From RGIG7179 sp051893555 (GTDB lineage: Bacteria > Bacillota > Clostridia > Peptostreptococcales > Anaerovoracaceae), in contig JBJFHL010000016.1 of NCBI GenBank assembly GCA_051893555.1, forward strand, positions 1 to 64,000: 64,000 bases of DNA, read 5' to 3'. The stretch's first letter is position 1; every line of letters starts with the position of its first letter. This document shows positions 25,048 to 34,276 of the stretch, piece after piece. The position numbers and the translations under genes are program-made. The notes beneath the pieces were generated by a model that made no database searches, had not been told where the DNA came from, and saw only the letters and a list, made by a program, of their open reading frames with translations.

Positions 25048-26775
25048 ATGGTGCGTGCAATGCGAAGCCACGAGATCGATTTCGACGCGCTGGCAGGCCG
25101 GATCCGGGAAATACTGTATGACTATGTGGCCTGCCGGAGCTTTACCAATACCGAAGCAGAGCGGTCTGTGGAGAATTTCTTCACCGGATTTCTTCACAAA
25201 ATCCCATATTTCGACGCCCATCCGGAGAACCGGGGTTTTTTCGATGTGCCGGGGGACCGGCTGGGGCGGAAGGTCTGCTGGGCTATGGTATGCGGCAGCG
25301 GCCCCCAGACCGTGGTGCTGGTACACCACTACGATGTGGTGGATGTGGAGGACTATAAGACGCTGAAGGATCTGGCATTCTCGCCGGATGCTTTGCGGGA
25401 GGCGCTGCTTGCCCATAAAGCCATGCTGCCGGAAGAAGCGCAGCAGGATCTGGAGTCCGGTGAATTTCTGTTCGGACGGGGTGTCTGTGATATGAAGGGC
25501 GGCGGTGCAATCCAGTATGCACTGCTGGAGCAGTATGCAGCACTGGCAGAAAAAGGACAGCTGGAAGGCAATGTGATCGTCATCGGCGTTCCGGACGAAG
25601 AAAATCTTTCTGCCGGCATGCGGGCGGCGGTGCGGCTGCTGGCGCAGCTGAAACGGCAGCGCGGTCTGCAGTACCGGATGATGCTCAACTCGGAGCCCCA
25701 CCAGCGGAAGGATTTTTCACAGGGTATTTTTTCGGAAGGCTCTGTGGGAAAGATGATGCCGTTCATCTATGTGCGGGGCTTCCTTTCCCATGCGGGGAAG
25801 GTGTTCGAAGGGCTGAATCCGGTTTCCGTTCTTTCGGAAATCGTATGCCGGACGGAAGTGAACATGGCATATGCGGATGTGGCCTGCCCGCAGAACGGAG
25901 AAGCCGGTCCCGGCATAGATGGAGAGGCGGCGCCGCCGCCGACCTGGCTGTACATGAAGGACAGCAAGGATCGGTACGATGTTTCCATGCCCCTTTCCGC
26001 TTACGGCTGCTTCAGTGTGCTGACGCTGCGGCAGACGCCGCAGCAGCTGCTTCCGAAGGTGGAGAAAAGCTGCAGGGAAGGGTTTACTGCAGTTATCCGC
26101 CGGATGAATGAGAATTATGCAGCCTTCTGCCGGGCAACCGGACGGGATGTCCGGCAGCTTCCGTGGCAGGCGAAGGTGGTCACGTTCCGCCAGCTGTATG
26201 ACGAAGCGCTGGCCGCCCACGGGACGGATTTTGAGGAGGCCTGGCAGGATTCGAAAAAGGCAGTGTTGGCGGATATGGAAGCCGGCCGCTGCAATATGCT
26301 GGACGGGAATCTCCGGCTGGTGGAGACGGTCTATGACTATATCGAGGATATTTCTCCAAGAGTGGTCTACGGCCTGCTGCCGCCGTATTATCCAAACGTG
26401 TCCAACTTGTATTTCCGGGACGCAGCGCCGCAGGCTGCCGGTCTGTGCCGCAAGCTGAAGGAATACACCATGGAGACCTTCGGACAGGTCTATACCAGCG
26501 AGTATTTCTATACCGGCATCTGCGATCTGAGCTACATCAATATCGACGACCCTGCAGCGCAGCGGGAATCCGTGGCAGGTGCCATGCCGCTGCTGGGCGA
26601 ATACTATGATATTCCGTTTGAGGAGATTCAGGAGATTTCCATGGCAGGGATGAACATCGGCCCATGGGGAAAGGATTTTCACAAGCTGACGGAACGGGTT
26701 TACAAAGAAGACCTGTATGTACGGACGCCGCGGATTCTGGATACGGCCATCGCAGAGCTGCTGAGAAATGAATAA
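25048..26775 (+). CDS. RocB-like M20 metallopeptidase of arginine metabolism
   Basis: Protein of 575 aa, RocB length (about 565). M20 zinc ligands: VHHYDVVDVEDY, GRGVCDMKGGGA, PDEENLSAG. RocB is part of the Bacillus arginine-use regulon; its reaction is not settled. Start could be 25048 or ATG 25060. Coupled to the deiminase-like gene and followed by a strong terminator, it ends the arginine-like locus. Confidence 0.83.
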   Translation: MVRAMRSHEIDFDALAGRIREILYDYVACRSFTNTEAERSVENFFTGFLHKIPYFDAHPENRGFFDVPGDRLGRKVCWAMVCGSGPQTVVLVHHYDVVDVEDYKTLKDLAFSPDALREALLAHKAMLPEEAQQDLESGEFLFGRGVCDMKGGGAIQYALLEQYAALAEKGQLEGNVIVIGVPDEENLSAGMRAAVRLLAQLKRQRGLQYRMMLNSEPHQRKDFSQGIFSEGSVGKMMPFIYVRGFLSHAGKVFEGLNPVSVLSEIVCRTEVNMAYADVACPQNGEAGPGIDGEAAPPPTWLYMKDSKDRYDVSMPLSAYGCFSVLTLRQTPQQLLPKVEKSCREGFTAVIRRMNENYAAFCRATGRDVRQLPWQAKVVTFRQLYDEALAAHGTDFEEAWQDSKKAVLADMEAGRCNMLDGNLRLVETVYDYIEDISPRVVYGLLPPYYPNVSNLYFRDAAPQAAGLCRKLKEYTMETFGQVYTSEYFYTGICDLSYINIDDPAAQRESVAGAMPLLGEYYDIPFEEIQEISMAGMNIGPWGKDFHKLTERVYKEDLYVRTPRILDTAIAELLRNE

Positions 26776-26782
26776 AAAACTT

Positions 26783-26820
26783 GCGCTGTCAAATAAAAAA
26801 CCTTGACAGCGCTTTTCTTT
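26783..26820 (+). terminator. Terminator after the arginine-like locus
   Basis: GCGCTGTCAA (26783-26792) pairs with TTGACAGCGC (26803-26812), perfect 10 bp, then a T-rich tract. Confidence 0.9.
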
Positions 26821-26831
26821 TATGTTACACT
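26803..26831 (+). promoter_or_regulatory. Promoter of the ylxM-ffh operon overlapping the terminator
   Basis: TTGACA at 26803-26808 lies inside the right arm of the terminator; 17-nt spacer; TACACT at 26826-26831. Start codon at 26878. Confidence 0.75.
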
Positions 26832-26877
26832 CTTTAAGGTGTCAAGTTATGCGGCTTAACACCGGGGAGGGAAGTAC

Positions 26878-27240
26878 ATGGATAAAATCGCAGAAACCAG
26901 TCTGCTGTATGATTTTTACGGGCAGCTGCTGACGGAGAAACAGCGGCAGGTCATGTCCCTCTACCATGAAGAGAATCTGACCCTTTCGGAGATTGCGGCG
27001 GAATTCGGGATCTCCCGGCAGGCGGTCCACGATACGCTGAAAAAAGCAGAGCAGTCTCTCACGGAATATGAAAAGAAACTGGGGCTGGTGCGGAAGTTTG
27101 TGAAATCCAGCCAGGCACTGGAAGAAATCGAAAAACGAATCGATGAAATCACAGCGGTCGCTGCCGCATCGGGAGATGCAGCCGTTGTGTCCGGACTGAA
27201 GGACATGAAGGTTATCATCGAGGGCCTGGAAGAAGAATAA
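26878..27240 (+). CDS. ylxM: YlxM/p13-type helix-turn-helix protein
   Basis: Protein of 120 aa with a sigma-70 region 4-like helix-turn-helix (LSEIAAEFGISRQAVHDTLKKAEQSL, about 35-60). YlxM proteins sit before ffh in Bacillota and modulate the signal recognition particle or its genes. Only 21 bp before ffh. Confidence 0.92.
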   Translation: MDKIAETSLLYDFYGQLLTEKQRQVMSLYHEENLTLSEIAAEFGISRQAVHDTLKKAEQSLTEYEKKLGLVRKFVKSSQALEEIEKRIDEITAVAAASGDAAVVSGLKDMKVIIEGLEEE

Positions 27241-27261
27241 GGCGAACCGCCGGAGGAAGCT

Positions 27262-28602
27262 ATGGCATTTGAGAATTTATCCGACAAATTACAGAATACA
27301 TTCAAAAAGCTGCGGGGAAAAGGCGTACTGCAGGAGGCTGATATCAATGAGGCCATGCGGGAAGTCAAGCTGGCGCTGCTGGAGGCCGATGTAAATTTCA
27401 AGGTGGTGAAGGAATTCGTCGCTGCCGTGAAAGAGAAGTGCCTGGGTGCAGAGGTGCTGGAAAGTCTGACGCCGGGACAGCAGGTCATCAAGATTGTAAA
27501 TGATGAACTGGTCAGCCTCATGGGCGGCACCGGCAGCAAGCTGACCTATTCACCCAGCGGATTTACCGTCCTGCTGATGGTGGGTCTGCAGGGTACCGGT
27601 AAGACCACCACCTGCGGCAAGCTGGCAGCCTGGCTGAAAAAGAACGGCAAGAAGCCGATGCTCTGCGCCTGCGACATCTACCGTCCGGCGGCCATTGACC
27701 AGCTGGAAGTGGTAGGAAAGAGCGTGGATGTGCCGGTCTACACCGACCGGGAGAGCCGGGTCGCAGAGGACATCGCCCTGGCAGCTGTGAAAGAAGCCCA
27801 GAGAAAAGGCTTCGACGTGCTGATCGTCGATACGGCAGGTCGTCTGCAGATTGATGATGCACTGATGGAAGAACTGGTGCGTGTGAAGAAGGCCGTCAAA
27901 CCCCATGAAATACTCCTGGTGGTGGACGCCCTGACCGGTCAGGACGCGGTCAACGCAGCGGAAGGCTTCAATGAACGTCTGGGCATCGACGGCATCATCA
28001 TGACCAAGATGGACGGTGACTCCAGAGGCGGTGCTGCACTGTCTGCGAAGAAGGTAACGGGACGACCCATCAAGTTCATGGGTATGGGCGAAAAAATGGA
28101 CGCCCTGGAACCGTTCCATCCGGAACGAATGGCAAGCAGAATCCTTGGAATGGGAGACATGCTTTCATTAATAGAAAAAGCCCAGGAAAGTTTTGACGAG
28201 GCGAAAGCCGCCAAGCTGGAAAAGAAGCTGAAAAAGAACGAGTTTACCCTCGAGGATTTTCTGGACCAGATGGGCGAAGTCAGAAATATGGGCGGCATCG
28301 GCAAGATGCTGGAAATGCTTCCGGGCATGAACAGCAGAGCCGTCAGCGATGCAGACATCGAGAAGAGTGAGAAGGAATTCCGTCAGATGGAAGCCATCAT
28401 CCAGTCCATGACACTGGAAGAACGGAGAAATCCATCCATTCTTAATGCCAGCCGAAGAAAGCGGATCTCCGCAGGCTGCGGTCAGCCGGTGAGCAAAATC
28501 AACAGTTTAATCAAAAAATATGAAGACGCGAAAAAACTGATGAAGCAGTTTAACAATCCGAACTTCATGAAGAAAAATAAGAAATTTAAAGGTCTATTTT
28601 AA
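27262..28602 (+). CDS. ffh: Signal recognition particle protein Ffh
   Basis: Protein of 446 aa with N, G and M domains: GTPase motifs GLQGTGKTT, DTAGRL, TKMDGDSRGG, and a C-terminal M domain with MLPGM. It binds SRP RNA and signal sequences for co-translational delivery to the membrane. The M domain ends in a basic KKNKKFKGLF. Confidence 0.97.
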   Translation: MAFENLSDKLQNTFKKLRGKGVLQEADINEAMREVKLALLEADVNFKVVKEFVAAVKEKCLGAEVLESLTPGQQVIKIVNDELVSLMGGTGSKLTYSPSGFTVLLMVGLQGTGKTTTCGKLAAWLKKNGKKPMLCACDIYRPAAIDQLEVVGKSVDVPVYTDRESRVAEDIALAAVKEAQRKGFDVLIVDTAGRLQIDDALMEELVRVKKAVKPHEILLVVDALTGQDAVNAAEGFNERLGIDGIIMTKMDGDSRGGAALSAKKVTGRPIKFMGMGEKMDALEPFHPERMASRILGMGDMLSLIEKAQESFDEAKAAKLEKKLKKNEFTLEDFLDQMGEVRNMGGIGKMLEMLPGMNSRAVSDADIEKSEKEFRQMEAIIQSMTLEERRNPSILNASRRKRISAGCGQPVSKINSLIKKYEDAKKLMKQFNNPNFMKKNKKFKGLF

Positions 28603-28616
28603 GGAGGAAATTAAAA

Positions 28617-28859
28617 ATGGTAAAGATCAGATTAAGAAGAATGGGCGCACACAAGAAACCTTTCTACAGAGTAGTAGTGGCAGATTCCAGAGCACCGAGA
28701 GACGGTAAGTTCATCGAAGAAATCGGTTACTATGATCCGATGAAGGAACCAAAGGTGATCAAGATCGACGAAGAAAAGGCCAAGAAGTGGCTGGAAGACG
28801 GTGCGCAGCCGACTGATACTGTAAAGGTACTGTTCAAGAAATCCGGCATCATTGAATAA
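28617..28859 (+). CDS. rpsP: Ribosomal protein bS16
   Basis: Protein of 80 aa, starting MVKIRLRRMGAHKKPFYRVVVADSR, the bS16 signature. 14 bp after ffh with an AAGGAGG site. Confidence 0.97.
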   Translation: MVKIRLRRMGAHKKPFYRVVVADSRAPRDGKFIEEIGYYDPMKEPKVIKIDEEKAKKWLEDGAQPTDTVKVLFKKSGIIE

Positions 28860-28909
28860 TCCGGAAGCAGAAGAACCAAGTATCAAGTATAAGGAAGCGG
28901 TGAAAACGA

Positions 28910-29170
28910 ATGACTAAATTGGTTGAAGCAATTGCGAAGTCACTGGTGGACAAACCCGAAAACGTGGTGGTGACAGAGACCGCCAGCCGCCAGGGAACCG
29001 TGATCGAACTGAAGGTTGACCCTGATGATATGGGTAAGGTAATCGGCAAACAGGGCAGAATTGCGAAGGCGCTTCGTGTCGTTGTTAAGGCTGCCGCAAC
29101 CAGAGAGAATAAAAAAGTGACAGTAGAGATCGTGAAGGAGCAGGAAGCTGCCGAAGCCGAAGAGGAATAA
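28910..29170 (+). CDS. khpA: KH-domain RNA-binding protein KhpA
   Basis: Protein of 86 aa with one KH domain (DDMGKVIGKQGRIAKALRVVV, GxxG loop GKQG). KhpA pairs with KhpB/Jag to bind RNA. The gene follows rpsP as in most Bacillota. An acidic tail ends the protein. Confidence 0.95.
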   Translation: MTKLVEAIAKSLVDKPENVVVTETASRQGTVIELKVDPDDMGKVIGKQGRIAKALRVVVKAAATRENKKVTVEIVKEQEAAEAEEE

Positions 29171-29210
29171 GGAGCAGCGGCTGCACCGGTCTCAGATTGC
29201 AGGAAAAAAT

Positions 29211-29259
29211 CAGGCACATAGCTTTACGGAAGTTGGAACGGAAGTAAGATATGTGCCTG
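29211..29259 (+). other. Hairpin in the khpA-rimM gap
   Basis: CAGGCACATA (29211-29220) is exactly complementary to TATGTGCCTG (29250-29259), with a 29-nt loop. No strong U-tract follows. It lies in the leader of rimM and may act in processing or attenuation. Confidence 0.5.
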
Positions 29260-29292
29260 CTTTGCTATTTTGAAGGAGCAGAACGAAACAGT

Positions 29293-29817
29293 ATGGAAAA
29301 AATCAAAATCGGAAAAATCGTCAACGCGGTGGCCCTTCGCGGCGAGGTGAAGGTGTATCACTATTCCGACCGCAAGGAGCGGTTCGAAGAACTGGAGCAG
29401 ATCATCGTGGAGCGAAAGGGAAAAGGCCAGGTCTACAAGATCGAAAAAGTCCGCTATCAGAAGGACATGGTTATCCTAAAGCTGAAAGGTGTGGACGACA
29501 GGAATGCTGCCGAGGCGCTGAAAGAAAGTGACGTGTTGATCACAGAAGCAGACCTGAAGGAACTGCCGGAAGATACATTTTATGTGCGGGACCTGATCGG
29601 GTGCACGGTATATGATGCGGAAAGCGGTGAAGGCGAAGCTGCGCAGGAAATCGGCGTGGTGACCGATGTGCTGCAGAATACGGCTCAGGATATCTACCAG
29701 GTGAAGACCCCGGACGGGCGGGAAGTGCTGATTCCTGCCGTGGCTGATTTTGTGAAGGATGTCAATATCGGCGAGAAATCCATCCGCGTGGCGCTGATTC
29801 CGGGCATGATGGAATAG
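29293..29817 (+). CDS. rimM: 16S rRNA-processing protein RimM
   Basis: Protein of 174 aa from ATG 29293 (upstream in-frame ATG 29251 overlaps the hairpin and lacks a site). N-terminal RimM barrel (IGKIVNAVALRGEVKVYHYSD), C-terminal PRC barrel (FYVRDLIGCTVYD). Assists 30S head assembly through uS19. Followed by trmD after 12 bp. Confidence 0.95.
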   Translation: MEKIKIGKIVNAVALRGEVKVYHYSDRKERFEELEQIIVERKGKGQVYKIEKVRYQKDMVILKLKGVDDRNAAEALKESDVLITEADLKELPEDTFYVRDLIGCTVYDAESGEGEAAQEIGVVTDVLQNTAQDIYQVKTPDGREVLIPAVADFVKDVNIGEKSIRVALIPGMME

Positions 29818-29829
29818 GCAGGCAAAGGT

Positions 29830-30591
29830 ATGAAAATCCATATTCTCACACTTTTCCCCGAGATGTTTACGCCGGTGACGGAAGCCAGCATTCTGGGCCG
29901 GGCCGGGGAAAAAGGAATTTTAGATATCAATCTGATTCAGATCCGGGACTTCAGCAATGACAAGCATAACAAGGCAGACGATACGCCCTTTGGCGGCGGT
30001 GTAGGCATGGTCATGCTGGCAGATCCCATTTTCGGCGCGCTTCGGTCCATCGGTCCGGAGGAAGAAGTGAAGAAGAAAAAGATCCTGTATATGTCGCCGC
30101 GGGGCAAGATGCTGGATCAGAAGACCATAGAAAGTCTGGCAGCGGAGGAGGAAATGGTCATTCTCTGCGGCCACTATGAAGGCGTGGACCAGAGAGTCCT
30201 GGATTACTGGGACATGGAGGAGGTTTCCATCGGCGACTATATCCTCACCGGCGGAGAACTGCCTGCCATGGTGCTGATCGATGCGGTGAGCCGGTTTATC
30301 CCCGGCGTGCTGGGAACACAGGAGTCTGCCACCGACGAATCCATCTATTCCGGGCTGCTGGAATGCGACCAGTATACCAAGCCCCGGGAGTATGCCGGCA
30401 TGAGCGTGCCGGAGGTGCTGTTTAATGGAAATCACAAGCTGATCCACCTGTGGCAGTACGAAAATGCACTGACCCTGACCCGGGACCGGCGGCCGGATCT
30501 GCTGGAAAAATGGCTGCAGGAAGAGAAGAAGCTGACCAAGGACGAAAAGAAAATACTGGATAAAATTATGTCCGGAGAACAGTTGCCATAA
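29830..30591 (+). CDS. trmD: tRNA (guanine37-N1)-methyltransferase TrmD
   Basis: Protein of 253 aa with the SPOUT knot: LCGHYEGVDQRVLDY, EVSIGDYILTGGELPAMVLID. Methylates G37 of tRNAs with S-adenosylmethionine. The usual next gene, rplS, is not here; a HlyD-like gene follows. Confidence 0.97.
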   Translation: MKIHILTLFPEMFTPVTEASILGRAGEKGILDINLIQIRDFSNDKHNKADDTPFGGGVGMVMLADPIFGALRSIGPEEEVKKKKILYMSPRGKMLDQKTIESLAAEEEMVILCGHYEGVDQRVLDYWDMEEVSIGDYILTGGELPAMVLIDAVSRFIPGVLGTQESATDESIYSGLLECDQYTKPREYAGMSVPEVLFNGNHKLIHLWQYENALTLTRDRRPDLLEKWLQEEKKLTKDEKKILDKIMSGEQLP

Positions 30592-30619
30592 TTGGGTATT
30601 TCGTGGTAAAATATTTATT

Positions 30620-31615
30620 ATGGAAAAGAAGCGAACAACCAAAGGAACCAAACGTACCATATTCCTGTTTCTGCTGATCCTGGCAGTACTCTATGTGGTG
30701 ATTTATGTGGTTCCGCAGGTTTCCGACATTTTTGTGGAGACCTACAGTGCGGAATACGGCACGCTGCAGATCAAAGAAGAGACCGACTGCCTTTTTGTCC
30801 GGACGGAGAAGACATATACCGCGCCTTTCGGCGGCGCCGTGAACCGGGTCATCCGCCGGGGAAAGCTGATGCGGACCAGCGCCCGCATTGTGGATGTGGG
30901 ACAGACCGCCTGCTATTCCGATATGCGGGGTATCGTCAGTTACTATTATGACGGACTGGAAAGCATGTATACGCCGGAGAACATGGACAGTCTGAAGGTG
31001 AGCGTACTGGAACAGATCCGCGGAAGCGAGGAAAACAAGGTGCAGAAAGCAGCGGAGAATGACGCTGCTGCAGGCGATGTGATCTTCAAAATCGTGGACA
31101 ACCAGCAGTGGTATCTGGTGTGCTGGATCAGTCCGCAGACCGCAGAACGATGCAGCGAAGGCAGTACCGTGACGGTGGATTTTGAGGATGGAAGTGACAG
31201 CGAAGAAAGCACCTGCATTGAAATGCAGGTACAGGAGATAAAAAAACAGGGCGATGTGACCAGAGTGATCCTGTCCTGCAACCGGTACTACCAGGATTTT
31301 GACCGGTACCGGATCCGGAAATGCGGTCTGATCACAGCCAATACCAGCGGGATTCTGCTGGAAACGGACAGCATCGTGGAAGAAGACGGGCAGAAGGGTG
31401 TCTATGTGGTGGACAAGCTGGGAAACTACAACTTCACACCGGTTCAGATTCTGGATCAAAATGGAAACATCACTGTGGTGGAGAAAAACTATTTCTACGA
31501 TGCAGAGGGAAAAACGACAGAAACCGTAAGCAATTACGATGAAATATTACGGCCTCAGGCGGAAAAGAAAGCGGAAAAGGCAGAGAAGGACGCGGAGGCT
31601 GAAAAAGAGGAGTGA
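30620..31615 (+). CDS. HlyD-like membrane protein upstream of the division cluster
   Basis: Protein of 331 aa: a basic start, one membrane helix (about 14-33), an extracellular region with lipoyl/HlyD-like beta segments (TAPFGGAVNRVIRRGKLM, GIVSYYYDG) and an acidic/Lys-rich repeat tail. Similar proteins precede yggS-sepF in clostridia; no transporter partner is encoded here. Function unknown; a cell-envelope or division-linked role is possible from context. Confidence 0.7.
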   Translation: MEKKRTTKGTKRTIFLFLLILAVLYVVIYVVPQVSDIFVETYSAEYGTLQIKEETDCLFVRTEKTYTAPFGGAVNRVIRRGKLMRTSARIVDVGQTACYSDMRGIVSYYYDGLESMYTPENMDSLKVSVLEQIRGSEENKVQKAAENDAAAGDVIFKIVDNQQWYLVCWISPQTAERCSEGSTVTVDFEDGSDSEESTCIEMQVQEIKKQGDVTRVILSCNRYYQDFDRYRIRKCGLITANTSGILLETDSIVEEDGQKGVYVVDKLGNYNFTPVQILDQNGNITVVEKNYFYDAEGKTTETVSNYDEILRPQAEKKAEKAEKDAEAEKEE

Positions 31616-31622
31616 TCTTATA

Positions 31623-32321
31623 ATGTCTATCAGAGAGAACATAGAACATATCAGAAGTCTGAAGGACGCGGCAGCGGTCCGCAGCGGACGCAGCGGAGAC
31701 GATGTACTTCTGGTGGCTGTGACCAAGCTGCATACCGTGGAAGAAATCAACGAGGCCATCGACTGCGGCATCACCGATATCGGCGAGAACAAGGTGCAGG
31801 AGATCATGGACAAATATGACCATGTGAAGCCAGTGCGCTGGCACCTGATCGGTCATCTGCAGACCAATAAGGTGAAGTACATCATCGATAAGGTTTCCAT
31901 GATTCATTCGGTGGATTCCCTTCATCTGGCCCAGGAGATCGACAAGCGGGCGGCGCAGCACGGTCTGACCATGGATATTCTGATACAGGTCAACTCCGCC
32001 AGAGAAGAGAGCAAGTTCGGTATTACGACGGAGGAGACAGAGCAGCTGCTTCACGATATTCTGGACACCTGTCCGCATGTGCGGATCCGGGGACTCATGT
32101 GCATCGCACCATTTGAAGAAAATCCGGAAGATGCAAGGATATACTTTGCAGCGGTAAAGAAGCAGTATGATCAGTTCGGGAAGATATCACACCCGAATCT
32201 GGATTTCAGATATCTGTCCATGGGCATGTCCGGCGATTTTGAGGTCGCCATTGAGGAAGGCTCCAATCTGATCCGGGTAGGTACTTCCATTTTCGGTGCA
32301 AGAGATTATTCAAAAAAATAA
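31623..32321 (+). CDS. yggS: PLP homeostasis protein YggS (YlmE)
   Basis: Protein of 232 aa from ATG 31623; family motifs LLVAVTKLHTVEEI (PLP Lys), GENKVQE, WHLIGHLQTNK, LSMGMSGDFEVAI. Binds pyridoxal phosphate and keeps vitamin B6 balanced. Start is 7 bp after the HlyD-like stop; sepF follows. Confidence 0.95.
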   Translation: MSIRENIEHIRSLKDAAAVRSGRSGDDVLLVAVTKLHTVEEINEAIDCGITDIGENKVQEIMDKYDHVKPVRWHLIGHLQTNKVKYIIDKVSMIHSVDSLHLAQEIDKRAAQHGLTMDILIQVNSAREESKFGITTEETEQLLHDILDTCPHVRIRGLMCIAPFEENPEDARIYFAAVKKQYDQFGKISHPNLDFRYLSMGMSGDFEVAIEEGSNLIRVGTSIFGARDYSKK

Positions 32322-32344
32322 CACAGGTGTGTGAGGAGGATTGT

Positions 32345-32863
32345 ATGAGTGCATTTGATTCATTAAAGAAATTTATCGGCATTGAAGAGGTGGAGGAAGA
32401 CGGCTTCACGGAAGATGAAGTGCAGGCTGCCAAGGAGAAAATGATGCGGGAAGGATCCCGTGACAGCAGCTTCGCAGGGGCGGCGGCAAGAAAGGCACCG
32501 GCTGAATTCAGCAAGCCATCGGACGCAGCCAAGGCGGTTCCCATTGAAAGGCGCATCTCTGTGGCAAGCACCAACGCCTTTAAACTGGTTCTCATCGAAC
32601 CGAAGAGCTTCGATGAATGTCCGAAGCTGGTAGACGGTCTGAAAGGCCGTCGGCCGATCATCATCAATCTGGAAAAGATTGAGACAGAAACGGCAAAGAA
32701 AATCTTTGACTTTCTCAGCGGTGCGACCTATGCCCTGAACGGCAGCGTGCAGAAGATTGCCAATAACATTTTCATCTTTGCACCGGAAAGCGTGGACATC
32801 GCAGCCAGTCAGGAGGACCGGGGCGGCTTTGATTTCGGAGCCAATAAGAGCCCATGGAGATAA
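32345..32863 (+). CDS. sepF: Cell division protein SepF
   Basis: Protein of 172 aa from ATG 32345 behind GAGGAGG. N-terminal amphipathic membrane-binding helix (MSAFDSLKKFIGI), linker, C-terminal SepF fold (IEPKSFDECPKLVDGLKGRRPIIINLEKIE). Anchors FtsZ to the membrane. Confidence 0.95.
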   Translation: MSAFDSLKKFIGIEEVEEDGFTEDEVQAAKEKMMREGSRDSSFAGAAARKAPAEFSKPSDAAKAVPIERRISVASTNAFKLVLIEPKSFDECPKLVDGLKGRRPIIINLEKIETETAKKIFDFLSGATYALNGSVQKIANNIFIFAPESVDIAASQEDRGGFDFGANKSPWR

Positions 32864-32879
32864 CGGAGGATACGAAACT

Positions 32880-33152
32880 ATGAAATATGTACTTGCGCAG
32901 GCCATATACTGGTTTGCGGAACTGCTTACGTTTCTTATGCTTCTGCGTGTGATTTTCAGCTGGATCCAGCCGAATCCATACGGGATGCTGGGAAAGATCA
33001 ATTTATTCTGCATCCGGCTGACGGAACCGGTGGTGGCACCGTGCCGGCAGCTTTTGAGCCGATTCAATACGGGCATGTTCGACTTTTCCGTGATGCTGGC
33101 TTTCTTTCTGGTGCAGATCGCTGCGAATCTGATGATTCGAATCATTCTTTAG
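32880..33152 (+). CDS. YggT/YlmG-family membrane protein
   Basis: Protein of 90 aa from ATG 32880. Two membrane segments and the family motif FSWIQPNPYG, later RLTEPVVAPCRQLL. Found between sepF and divIVA in many Bacillota; thought to help division-complex placement. The RNA-binding ylmH gene usually found next is missing. Confidence 0.92.
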   Translation: MKYVLAQAIYWFAELLTFLMLLRVIFSWIQPNPYGMLGKINLFCIRLTEPVVAPCRQLLSRFNTGMFDFSVMLAFFLVQIAANLMIRIIL

Positions 33153-33168
33153 GGGGGACGATGCCGAG

Positions 33169-33792
33169 ATGATTACACCAACCGATATTGAAAACAAAGT
33201 TTTTTCCAGAGGTGTCAGAGGATATAAGGAAGAGGAAGTCGATGACTTTCTGGATTTGATCATTCTGGATATGGAAAAACTGCTGAAGGAAAACCGGCAG
33301 CTGAAACTGGAACTGGAAAAAGCCCAGGGACAGGTGGACCGGCACGTTTCTACCGAAGGTTCGGTTCTGGAAACGCTGGAAGCAGCCAAGGCTCTGATGA
33401 ATGATATTGCGGCCAGTGCGGAACGGCGGGCGCAGGTGATCCTGAAAGATGCCGAACTGGAGGCTGCCATGATCACCAGAGAGGCCAGAGAATCCATCGG
33501 CCGGCTGACGGAAGAAGAGAGCCGCCTGCGCAGAAGTGTGGAGCGGGTGCGTGAAAAATATCGTCATATTCTGGAAATGGAACTGGAGCGGGTTGATTCC
33601 GTGGGTGCGGATCTGTTTGAAGAATTAGAGGGGGATTTTCTTCCGGCATCCATCGCCGGACTGCAGCAGATGAACGAAGAAGGTCCGTCTGTCACGGAGG
33701 AACGACCGGTCAGCGATACCCGGGTCGTGACGGAAAAGAAACCGCAGCCGGAAGTACAGGATCTGACGAAGACCATTGTGAATATCAAATAA
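33169..33792 (+). CDS. divIVA: DivIVA-family cell-pole/division protein
   Basis: Protein of 207 aa with the DivIVA N-terminal membrane-binding motif (PTDIENKVFSRGVRGYKEEEVDDFLD) and a long coiled coil (30-150). Binds curved membrane and guides division or pole growth. The C-terminal 50 residues are acidic and low-complexity. Confidence 0.93.
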   Translation: MITPTDIENKVFSRGVRGYKEEEVDDFLDLIILDMEKLLKENRQLKLELEKAQGQVDRHVSTEGSVLETLEAAKALMNDIAASAERRAQVILKDAELEAAMITREARESIGRLTEEESRLRRSVERVREKYRHILEMELERVDSVGADLFEELEGDFLPASIAGLQQMNEEGPSVTEERPVSDTRVVTEKKPQPEVQDLTKTIVNIK

Positions 33793-33811
33793 AGGGGAAA
33801 TTTCGGAGTAA

Positions 33812-34276
33812 ATGAAAAAAGCAAGATATGTACTCATTGTGGGCATTCTGCTGGTGGATCAGCTTGTGAAGTATGTGGTCAGAAGCCATATGTATGTGGG
33901 AGAATCCATCCCCGTCATTGAGGATGTGTTTCATCTGACCTATGTACGAAATACCGGCGCAGCCTTCAATCTCTTTGAAGGCATGTCCCTGTTTCTGCAG
34001 ATCGTGACCTTTTTTGCACTGCTTTTCGCCGTATGGTTTATGGAGAAGCACCTGCAGCGTCACTGGACGCTGCTGCTGTCCATGATCCTGATCATTTCCG
34101 GCGGTGCAGGCAACCTGATTGACCGGGTGCTGCTGGGATATGTAACAGACCTGTTTGATTTCCGGTTCTTTCCGGTATTCAATGTGGCGGATATTGCCAT
34201 CTGCGTCGGCTGTTTCATTCTGGTGCTGTACACCTTTCTTTTCGACCGGCCTGCAGAGGAAAAGGAAAACCCATGA
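33812..34276 (+). CDS. lspA: Lipoprotein signal peptidase LspA
   Basis: Protein of 154 aa with four membrane helices and catalytic Asp motifs: VRNTGAAFN, GGAGNLIDRV, and FNVADIAI. Cleaves signal peptides of lipoproteins such as the TupA in this window. Overlaps rluD by 4 bp. Confidence 0.96.
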   Translation: MKKARYVLIVGILLVDQLVKYVVRSHMYVGESIPVIEDVFHLTYVRNTGAAFNLFEGMSLFLQIVTFFALLFAVWFMEKHLQRHWTLLLSMILIISGGAGNLIDRVLLGYVTDLFDFRFFPVFNVADIAICVGCFILVLYTFLFDRPAEEKENP

